NCBI GenBank assembly: GCA_014843695.1
Contig: CM026397.1
Span: forward strand, 35,747,586-35,811,585
Reading direction: 5' to 3'
DNA: 64,000 nt
Source of the DNA: Archivesica marissinica
Taxonomy: Eukaryota; Mollusca; Bivalvia; Venerida; Vesicomyidae
Under the pieces are notes generated by a model, which was given only the letters and a program-made list of their open reading frames with translations, had not been told where the DNA came from and ran no database searches. Position 1 is the first letter of the stretch. Each line of letters opens with the position of its first letter. The position numbers were made by a program, and so were the translations under genes. Positions 43,301-55,300 of the stretch are shown here, one piece after another.

Positions 43301-46300
43301 CAACTGAATGTAACCAGCAGCATATTGCTGTAATATAGCATATATCGTGCAGTAAGGTAGCACATGTTGTGTTGCTTTTGAGAACTATTTTGTTCCTTCA
43401 TCATGCAGTTGATGATCTACTCATGTACAATCATTTCCTTTGACCTACATTGTATTAAAAAATCATTTCCTTTGACCTACATTGTATTAAGCAATCATTT
43501 CCTTTGACCTACATTGTATTAAACAATCATTTCCGTTGACTTACATTGTATTAAACAATCATTACCGTTGATCTACATTGTATCAAACAATCATTTCCTT
43601 TGACCTACTTTGTATCAAACAATCATTTCCTTTGACCTACATTGTATCAAACAATCATTTCCTTTGACCTACATTGTATCAAACAATCATTTCCTTTGAC
43701 CTACATTGTATTAAACAATCATTTCCATTGACCTACATTGTATTAAACAATCATTTCCTTTGACCTACATTGTATCAAACAATCATTTCCTTTGACCTAC
43801 ATTGTATCAAACAATCATTTCCTTTGACCTACATTGTATCAAACAATAATTTCCTTTGACCTACATTGTATCAAACAATCATTTCCTTTGACCTACATTG
43901 TATTAAATAATCATTTCCTTTGACATGCATTGTATTAAACAATCATTTCCTTTGACCTACATTGTATCAAACAATCATTTCCTTTGACCTACATTGTATT
44001 AAGCAATCATTTCCTTTGACCTACATTGTATTAAACAATCATTTCCTTTGACCTACATTGTATCAAACAATCATTTCCTTTGACCTACATTGTATCAAAC
44101 AATCATTTCCTTTGACCTACATTGTATCAAACAATAATTTCCTTTGACCTACATTGTATCAAACAATCATTTCCTTTGACCTACATTGTATTAAATAATC
44201 ATTTCCTTTGACATGCATTGTATTAAACAATCATTTCCTTTGACCTACATTGTATCAAACAATCATTTCCTTTGACCTACATTGTATTAAGCAATCATTT
44301 CCTTTGACCTACATTGTATTAAACAATCATTTCCTTTGACCTACATTGTATCAAACAATCATTTCCTTTGACCTACATTGTATCAAACAATCATTTCCTT
44401 TGACCTACATTGTATCAAACAATCATTTCCATTGACCTATATTGTATCAAATAATCATTTCCGTTGACATACATTGTATCAAACAATCATTACCTTTGAC
44501 CTACATTGTATCAAACAATCATTTCCTTTGACCTATATTGTATCAAATAATCATTCCTTTGACCTACATTGTATAACAATCATTTCCTTTGACCTAATTG
44601 TATCAAAAATCATTTCCTTTGACCTACATTGTATCAAACAATCATTTCCTTTGACCTACATTGTATCAAACAATCATTTCCTTTGACATACATTGTATCA
44701 ACCAATTATTTTCCTAACTGTGCAAGAACATTGTATTAACTTGTATAATGTATATCACATGGAGTCAACAAATAGTTTTTTCAGGTTGTATATAACATAT
44801 TCAATTTGCAGGAATCACCTTAATCATTTATATATGTGTTTTCCTCCAAACTTCTGTTCAAAAGTTTGCTGCGTCTTATACTTCAGTTTAGAACTGAATC
44901 ACATTTTTTACCAGACCAAATGGTGTATCTGAATAAAGGGAAATAAATCTTTCATGATGTTTGTCTAAATCCCATATAGTTCCATTATGTTACCAGATTT
45001 CGTTGAGTCTGACTTATGTAATATTATTAAATTTAAGATTAATATCACAGGGTTCATTCTAGGTCAGAATTTTTGGGAGAAGTGAGAAAGCGCGTGATCG
45101 CTTCCTTAAATGGTGTTCTTTAATATACTTCTGCAAAATAGGGTTAAAATGTACAGTACAACCATTAAATACAACATTTGAATAGAAGGAGTGCTTTATA
45201 ATGGGCCAGTGTATCTTACTAGACAACATTTTGTTTGAAAATCGTAAAAAAACAAAAATATTAATTTTTTTTAGGGAGAAGTGGGGCCCCCAGAGGGCGA
45301 AGTCAGGGTCCCTAGGGCGACAATTTCGCCCACATCGCCCTCTAAGCTGATCCCTGATATCAGGTGCCTTTTATACATGAAAAAAAAAATTTCCCTGGAA
45401 TATCTCTGTTCTTTGAACTGCGTTGTGTACTCCCTAATAACCTATATACAAAAGATTACGCTAATTGAAGTATTAGTCATGCTGCTAATGTAAACAATTG
45501 CGAACCAGAATTAGTTTATTTTAAAATTAGATTATTTAATACCTACAGGCTACATTTATCACTTCCTGCACAGTTAACAATCATTTCCTTTGACCTACAT
45601 TGTATCAAACAATCATTTCCTTTGACCTACATTGTATCAAACAATAATTTCCTTTGACCTACATTGTATCAAACAATCATTTCCTTTGACCTACATTGTA
45701 TTAAATAATCATTTCCTTTGACATGCATTGTATTAAACAATCATTTCCTTTGACCTACATTGTATCAAACAATCATTTCCTTTGACCTACATTGTATTAA
45801 GCAATCATTTCCTTTGACCTACATTGTATTAAACAATCATTTCCTTTGACCTACATTGTATCAAACAATCATTTCCTTTGACCTACATTGTATCAAACAA
45901 TCATTTCCTTTGACCTACATTGTATCAAACAATAATTTCCTTTGACCTACATTGTATCAAACAATCATTTCCTTTGACCTACATTGTATCAAACAATCAT
46001 TTCCTTTGACATGCATTGTATTAAACAATCATTTCCTTTGACCTACATTGTATCAAACAATCATTTCCTTTGACCTACATTGTATTAAACAATCATTTCC
46101 TTTGACCTACATTGTATTAAACAATCATTTCCTTTGACCTACATTGTATCAAACAATCATTTCCATTGACCTACATTGTATCAAACAATCATTTCCTTTG
46201 ACATACATTGTATCAAACAATCATTACCTTTGACCTACATTGTATCAAACAATCATTTCCTTTGACCTATATTGTATCAAATAATCATTACCTTTGACCT

Positions 46301-49300
46301 ACATTGTATCAAACAATCATTTCCTTTGACCTATATTGTATCAAATAATCATTTCCTTTGACCTACATTGTATCAAACAATCATTTCCTTTGACCTACAT
46401 TGTATCAAACAATCATTTCCTTTGACATACATTGTATCAACCAATTATTTTCCTAACTGTGCAAGAACATTGTATTAACTTGTATAATGTATATCACATG
46501 GAGTCAACAAATAGTTTTTTCAGGTTGTATATAACATATTCAATTTGCAGGAATCACCTTAATCATTTATATATGTGTTTTCCTCCAAACTTCTGTTCAA
46601 AAGTTTGCTGCGTCTTATACTTCAGTTTAGAACTGAATCACATTTTTTACCAGACCAAATGGTGTATCTGAATAAAGGGAAATAAATCTTTCATGATGTT
46701 TGTCTAAATCCCATATAGTTCCATTATGTTACCAGATTTCGTTGAGTCTGACTTATGTAATATTATTAAATTTAAGATTAATATCACAGGGTTCATTCTA
46801 GGTCAGAATTTTTGGGAGAAGTGAGAAAGCGCGTGATCGCTTCCTTAAATGGTGTTCTTTAATATACTTCTGCAAAATAGGGTTAAAATGTACAGTACAA
46901 CCATTAAATACAACATTTGAATAGAAGGAGTGCTTTATAATGGGCCAGTGTATCTTACTAGACAACATTTTGTTTGAAAATCGTAAAAAAACAAAAATAT
47001 TAATTTTTTTTAGGGAGAAGTGGGGCCCCCAGAGGGCGAAGTCAGGGTCCCTAGGGCGACAATTTCGCCCACATCGCCCTCTAAGCTGATCCCTGATATC
47101 AGGTGCCTTTTATACATGAAAAAAAAAATTTCCCTGGAATATCTCTGTTCTTTGAACTGCGTTGTGTACTCCCTAATAACCTATATACAAAAGATTACGC
47201 TAATTGAAGTATTAGTCATGCTGCTAATGTAAACAATTGCGAACCAGAATTAGTTTATTTTAAAATTAGATTATTTAATACCTACAGGCTACATTTATCA
47301 CTTCCTGCACAGGTCATACATGTGTGAAGGACTGTCCACTTTCACAGTTTCCCAATGAGAAACATTTTCAGTTACTGCCCCTGAATACTCCTAAAAGTAT
47401 ATTGGTTCTCTTAATTGGTTTCCTCTGTTTTTATCGTTGTTTCCTTTGCATCACATGTTTTCCATTTTTATCCGTATTCTCGTCTTATAATTATGAAATT
47501 ATTAAATCTTGACAGATATCCTTTAGCATGTCCAATGGATACCTTACTGTCAAAATTGGTTCAATTAATTAACATGATTTTAATAAAATGACATTTATCC
47601 TAACGCAACATCTGGTTAGATGACAACAGTAAAAACAAAGGATTCCAACTAAAAGAACCAATATACATTTCTGGATAAATCAGACTTTATCCATCAAGGG
47701 AGGTAATAGAAAAACCAGTAATGTCTCTCATTTCTTAAATGAGCTTTATTCACCAAAATACAAACTAATATTTTCTCCGTTGAGAACTTGACTTTTTTTT
47801 CATTTGTTCTATATAAATAAAATGTCTCGTCTGTAGTGAGAGGTGTCTCACTTTACTCACATGTATGACAATGTAGTTGTGTCGAGCTATGCAGTATATC
47901 CTATTATTTGTATGCTAGTCGATGCTTTCGCTTCGTAGCCCTAGAATGTAGATGTAGAACTAACACCAAACATATTCTGTTTTACAGACGGACGCGGAAA
48001 AAGAACAGTCGGACAAATACAAGGATGATTTACAAGAGCAGGTAGGATAATGGTTTTATATTTTCATCAAGGTTTACCTCCCCACCCCCATCTACCTCCC
48101 CTCATCAACGATCTAATGCTTGGTGTTTTCCATTGACCGTTGGAGACTGTAATGAATACAAAAGATTTATATCATGAGTGACGTTATTGTGATTGGAATT
48201 GTCCATTTAACCCATTCAACCCCAAGTAACTGACATGGACTGGTGCATGATATTAACCCATTCAACCCCAAGTAACTGACATGGACTGGTGCGTGATATT
48301 TTCAGACCAATAAATTAATAAGAAAATTACCTTTGGACCAGTTCATTTATCAAAATGGGTAATTTTATCTAAAAATAGTAATAATTATTACTGGCAAAAA
48401 AGTGCAGATCCTGATGAGACGGCTCGTCACGAGCCGGCTCATCTGGATCTACACTTTTCATAAGCCTATTTAGAGGCCTGTGGGGTTGAAAGGGTTAAGG
48501 TATGAATAACTGGTTAATAGTTTCCATCGGGGTGTGAACTACATTGGGCGTGTTTAAAGTGTGTGGCAGGCCGAAGGCATCCATGCTAGCATTAAGAACA
48601 TGCCATCTGATCAGGCTCTATGCTGTTTGCTATTCGGATAGTGGAACTAAAACACTTGTCTAAATAGCAAACATAGATCCTGATCAGATGCAGCGTTATG
48701 GTTATGGTGCGGCTGATCTGGATCTATGTTGTTTGCACATTCCATCCAATTTATTCGGCAGGTTACGGGTTAACACTATAATAAAAAGGTTATGCCACTC
48801 ATCCCGGAACCGCTCGATCACCATCCCGGAACGCTCAATCACCATCCCGGACCCGCTCAATCACCATGCTGGACCCCTCAATCACCATCCCGGACCCCTC
48901 GATCACCATCCCGGACCCGAACGCTCGATCACCATCCCGGAACGTTCAATCACCATCCCGGAATGCTCAAATCACCATCCCAGAACGTTCAATCACCATC
49001 CCGGACCCGCTCAATCACCATCCCGGACCCACTCAATCACCATCCCGGAACCACTCAATCACCATCCCGGAATGCTCAAATCACCATCCCGGAACGTTCA
49101 ATCACCATCCCGGACCCGCTCAATCACCATCCCGGACCCACTCAATCACCATCCCGGAACCACTCAATCACCATCCGGAACGCTTAATCACCATCCTGGA
49201 CCGCTCAATCACCATCCGGACCCACTCAATCACCATCCCGGAACCACTCAATCACCATCCTGGAACGCTCAATCACCATCCGGAACGCTCAATCACCATC

Positions 49301-52300
49301 CCGGACCCGCTCAATCACCATCCCGGAACCGAACGCTCAATCACCATCCCGGAACCACTCAATCACCAACCCGGAACGCTCAATCACCATCCGGAATGCT
49401 CAATCACCATCCCGGAACCGTTCAATCACCATCCCGGAACGCTCAATCACCATCCCGGAACCACAATCACCATCCCGGAACGCTCAATCACCATCCCGGA
49501 ACGCTCAATCACCATCCCGGACCCGCTCAATCACCATCCCGGAACGCTCAATCACCATCCCGGACCCGCTCAATCACCANNNNNNNNNNNNNNNNNNNNN
49601 NNNNNNNNNNNNNNNNNNNNNNNNNNNNNNNNNNNNNNNNNNNNNNNNNNNNNNNNNNNNNNNNNNNNNNNNNNNNNNNNNNNNNNNNNNNNNNNNNNNN
49701 NNNNNNNNNNNNNNNNNNNNNNNNNNNNNNNNNNNNNNNNNNNNNNNNNNNNNNNNNNNNNNNNNNNNNNNNNNNNNNNNNNNNNNNNNNNNNNNNNNNN
49801 NNNNNNNNNNNNNNNNNNNNNNNNNNNNNNNNNNNNNNNNNNNNNNNNNNNNNNNNNNNNNNNNNNNNNNNNNNNNNNNNNNNNNNNNNNNNNNNNNNNN
49901 NNNNNNNNNNNNNNNNNNNNNNNNNNNNNNNNNNNNNNNNNNNNNNNNNNNNNNNNNNNNNNNNNNNNNNNNNNNNNNNNNNNNNNNNNNNNNNNNNNNN
50001 NNNNNNNNNNNNNNNNNNNNNNNNNNNNNNNNNNNNNNNNNNNNNNNNNNNNNNNNNNNNNNNNNNNNNNNNNNNNNNNNNNNNNNNNNNNNNNNNNNNN
50101 NNNNNNNNNNNNNNNNNNNNNNNNNNNNNNNNNNNNNNNNNNNNNNNNNNNNNNNNNNNNNNNNNNNNNNNNNNNNNNNNNNNNNNNNNNNNNNNNNNNN
50201 NNNNNNNNNNNNNNNNNNNNNNNNNNNNNNNNNNNNNNNNNNNNNNNNNNNNNNNNNNNNNNNNNNNNNNNNNNNNNNNNNNNNNNNNNNNNNNNNNNNN
50301 NNNNNNNNNNNNNNNNNNNNNNNNNNNNNNNNNNNNNNNNNNNNNNNNNNNNNNNNNNNNNNNNNNNNNNNNNNNNNNNNNNNNNNNNNNNNNNNNNNNN
50401 NNNNNNNNNNNNNNNNNNNNNNNNNNNNNNNNNNNNNNNNNNNNNNNNNNNNNNNNNNNNNNNNNNNNNNNNNNNNNNNNNNNNNNNNNNNNNNNNNNNN
50501 NNNNNNNNNNNNNNNNNNNNNNNNNNNNNNNNNNNNNNNNNNNNNNNNNNNNNNNNNNNNNNNNNNNNNNNNNNNNNNNACCATCCCGGAACGCTCAATC
50601 ACCATCCCGGAACGCACAATCACCACCCCGGAACGCTCAATCACCATCCCGGAATGCTCAATCACCATCCCGGAATGCTCAATCACCATCCCGGACCCGC
50701 TCAATCACCATCCCGGAACGCACAATCACCATCCCGGAACCGTTCAATCACCATCCCGGAACGCACAATCACCATCCCGGCCCGCTCAATCACCATCCCG
50801 GAATGCTCAATCACCATCCCGAACCCGCTCAATCACCATCCCGGAACGCACAATCACCATCCCGGACCCGCTCAATCACCATCCCGGACGCTCAATCACC
50901 ATCCCGGAATGCTCAATCACCATCCTGGATCCACTCAATCACCATCCCGGACCGCTCAATCACCATCCCGGAACCACTCAATCACCATCCCGGAATGCTC
51001 AATCACCATCCCGGAACCACTCAATCACCATCCCGGAATGCTCAATCACCATCCCGGAACGCTCAATCACCATCCCGGAACGCTCAATCACCATCCCGGA
51101 ACGCTCAATCACCATCCCGGAATGCTCAATCACCATCCCGGAATGCTCAATCACCATCCCGGACCCGCTCAATCACCATCCCGGAACGCTCAATCACCAT
51201 CCCGGAACGCTCAATCACCATCCCGGAACCACTCAATCACCATCCCGGAACGCTCAATCACCATCCCGGAACGCTCAATCACCATCCCGGACTCGCTCAA
51301 TCACCATCCCGGAACGCTCAATCACCATCCCGGACCCGTCAATCACCATCCCGGAATGCTCAATCACCATCCCGGAATGCTCAATCACCATCCCGGAACC
51401 GCTCAATCACCATCCCGGAACGCTCAATCACCATCCCGGAACGCACAATCACCATCCCGGAACCGCTCAATCACCATCCCGGAATGCTCAATCACCATCC
51501 CGGACCGCTCAATCACCATCCCGGACGCTCAATCACCATCCCGGACCGCTCAATCACCATCCCGGAACGCTCAATCACCATCCCGGAACGCACAATCACC
51601 ACCCCGGAACGCTCAATCACCATCCCGGAATGCTCAATCACCATCCCGGAACGCTCAATCACCATCCCGGAATGCTCAATCACCATCCCGGATCCACTCA
51701 ATCACCATCCCGGAACCACAATCACCATCCCGGATCCGCTCAATCACCATCCCGGAACGCTCAATCACCATCCCGGACCGCTCAATCACCATCCCGGACC
51801 ACAATCACCATCCGGAATGCTCAATCACCATCCCGGAACCGCTCAATCACCATCCCGGATCCACTCAATCACCATCCCGGAACGCTCAATCACCATCCCG
51901 GAACGCTCAATCACCATCCCGGAACGCTCAATCACCATCCCGGAACGCTCAATCACCATCCCGGAACCGTTCAATCACCATCCCGGACCGCTCAATCACC
52001 ATCCCGGAACGCTCAATCACCATCCCGGAGCTCAATCACCATCCCGGAACCACTCAATCACCATCCCGGAACGCTCAATCACCATCCCGGAACGCTCAAT
52101 CACCATCCCAGAACGCTCAATCACCATCCTGGATCCACTCAATCACTATCCCGGACCCGAACGCTCAATCACCATCCCGGAATGCTCAATCACCATCCCG
52201 GAACCGTTCAATCACCATCCCGGAATGCTCAATCACCATCCCGGACCACTCACACTCAATCACCATCCCGGAACCACTCCATCACCATCCCGGAACCGTT

Positions 52301-55300
52301 CAATCACCATCCCGGAATGCTCAATCACCATCCCGGACCCGCTCAATCACCATCCCGGAATGCTCAATCACCATCCCGGACCCGCTCAATCACCATCCCG
52401 GAACGCTCAATCACCATCCCGGAATGCTCAATCACCATCCCGGACCCGCTCAATCACCATCCCGGACGCACAATCACCACCCGGAGCTCAATCACCATCC
52501 GACCGTTCAATCACCATCCCGGACCGCTCAATCACCATCCCGGAACGCTCAATCACCATCCCGGACCCGCTCAATCACCATCCCGGAACCACTCAATCAC
52601 CATCCCGGAACGCTCAATCACCATCCCGGACCCGCTCAATCACCATCCCGGTATGCTCAATCACCATCCTGGAACGCACAATCACAACCCCGGAACGCTC
52701 AATCACCATCCCGGAATGCTCAATCACCATCCTGGAATGCTCAATCACCATCCCGGGCCCGCTCAATCACCATCCCGGAATGCTCAATCACCATCCCGGA
52801 ACGCACAATCACCATCCCGGACCCGCTCAATCACCATCCCGGAATGCTCAATCACCATCCCGAACCCGCTCAATCACCATCCCGGAACGCACAATCACCA
52901 TCCCGGACCCGCTCAATCACCATCCCGGAACGCACAATCACCATCCCGGAATGCTCAATCACCATCCTGGATCCACTCAATCACCATCCCGGACCCGCTC
53001 AATCACCATCCCGGATCCACTCAATCACCATCCCGGAACGCACAATCACCATCCCGGAATGCTCAATCACCATCCTGGATCCACTCAATCACCATCCCGG
53101 ACCCGCTCAATCACCATCCCGGATCCACTCAATCACCATCCCGGAACGCTCAATCACCATCCCGGAACGCTCAATCACCATCCCGGAACCGCTCAATCAC
53201 CATCCCAGAACGCTCAATCACCATCCTGGATCCACTCAATCACCATCCCGGACCCGCTCAATCACCATCCCGGACCCGAACGCTCAATCACCATCCCGGA
53301 ACGCTCAATCACCATCCCGGAACTGTTCAATCACCATCCCGGAATGCTCAATCACCATCCCGGACCCGCTCAATCACCATCCCGGAACGCACAATCACCA
53401 CCCCAGAACGCTCAATCACCATCCCGGAATGCTCAATCACCATCCCGGAACGCTCAATCACCATCCCGGAATGCTCAATCACCATCCCGGATCCACTCAA
53501 TCACCATCCCGGATCCACTCAATCACCATCCCGGATCCGCTCAATCACCATCCCGGAACGCTCAATCACCATCCCAGATCCGCTCAATCACCATCCCGGA
53601 TCCACTTAATCACCATCCCGGAATGCTCAATCACCATCCCGGAACCGCTCAATCACCATCCCGGATCCACTCAATCACCACCCCGTAACGCTCAATCACC
53701 CTCGTATATGTCTTTAAGTTTAGAAGAAACTGGTATTTTCAAAATTGTAGGATGTTATAAATTTTGAATTGCATTACCTGATATAGTCCAGATGGTTATT
53801 TTTTATCTTTTCTGACACATTTATGTTAGCTCAATTGCGAAACACGTTCTTACAACATTAGTTAAATCACTCTCGAGACCTCATTCTTAATAAGGAAGAT
53901 TGAAGAGGCATGTGCAATTGAAATGCCTCGCCTAAGGACACAAACATAACAACTACAGCTGGGTGTGAACGGATCTCTAATCCAGTGGTAGACTGGTAAT
54001 CCAGGGATCGCAGGTTCGATCCCCCGTCTGACCCTAATAAACAGTCTTTCAGATGGGACTTTAAATCGAGGTCTCGTGTCGGTGCTTTACACCGTGCACG
54101 TAAAAGAACCAGAGGAGACTCTGGAATGGGTCTCTGTCTGTAACATTGCACTATTCTCCAAAAATCTAAAATGACTAATCTCTTCAGGAGGCGTCGCTCA
54201 TATGGGCAACCGGTAGCGACGATAAATAAATGTAAAATACACACATGAGTCCGCTGTAGGTCCTAATGTCACTGGAGGTGTCGAATTCTTTCAAGTGAGA
54301 AAGCTATCCAGCTGGTTTGCGGAGGGTTGGTTGTTCTAACTGGGGTTCCGAATGTGCATTAAACACTGCTTGAAGGGGCACCCGGGGGTTGCTCATATGG
54401 GCAACCAGTAGCGATGATAAATAAACATAAAACACACACACACCGTTCCTCTCACACCTGAAGCGAACACGCTACCACTGCGATCACGACTTCCACATGA
54501 TGATGGTTATTAATATCCGTATATTACGGGAATATTGTAGATAGCACAGAAGCGTCGTCTTGAACAAATAAAGAAGGAAGAAGAGAGGAGAGAAGAGGAA
54601 AGAGAGAACAAAAAATTGGAAGATGAACGACTGAAAATCCAGTCAGAATATGAAGAGGAACAGAAGAAAGTACGAATGAGAGAGGAGGAGGTTGGTATAT
54701 TTGGTTTAAACATATTTATTCCACTATATACATTCACAAAACAATACATGTACATGAAATCAAAGAATGGGAAAGGATTAAAATGGAAGCAGAGCTTATA
54801 TAGTTTCTCTCCTTCAAGAGGTTGGTATATTTAATACTTGTGTGTAATAATCTTCTTATAATAATAGTCCGCCTCCGTGGTCGAGTGGTTAAGGTTGCTG
54901 ACTTGTATACCACTGTAACCTATCATCACTGTTGGTCACGGTTTCGAGCCCCGCTCAGGCCGTGTCTCATTTATATGAAAAAGTTGGCAGTTTCTTACGG
55001 AGGTTGGTGCACCAAAGTACTGGTTAACCGCTGGAGCCTGTGTTGTTAGGTAAACTGCCCGCCGGCGATATAGCCCAAAATGGTGCTGATGCAGGCGTAA
55101 AACCCAAAATATAACATATATAATCTTCCTATAATGCACTGGAAAACACTGACGAGGTTTTTATGTGTATTCCATGTAGTATCCTTGGAAAACATTGATT
55201 CGTTAAAGTTTAAACTTTATTTATTTTACAACGATTGCGAAGCAAGTTTTAACAACTTATGTTAATCACTTTCGTTGGCGCGGATGAAAGCGTATATGTG

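Larger units (their letters stand above)
53822..54497 (-). mobile_element. SINE C copy 11 (reverse), split by nested SINEs
   Basis: The tail and body lie at 53822-53967 (GCTCAATTGCGAAACACGTT, GCCTCGCCTAAGGACACAAA); the head resumes at 54443-54497 (CTCACACCTGAAGCGAACAC, GCTACCACTGCGATCACGAC). SINE B copy 7, SINE F copy 5 and a B fragment lie between. Confidence 0.88.

Noticed and set aside
44693..44932. 79-codon frame repeated identically at 46432 as a duplicated gene
   Set aside because: Identity is explained by the 1739-bp segmental duplication; the frame begins inside the 32-bp array and has no domain.
48688..53767. Long open frames (over 1600 codons) that look like a giant [21 protein letters not shown] repeat protein
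   Set aside because: They are the forward frames of a 20-22-bp minisatellite, run through 1000 N, are open on both strands and lie in a CSPP1 intron without their own splice or promoter signals.
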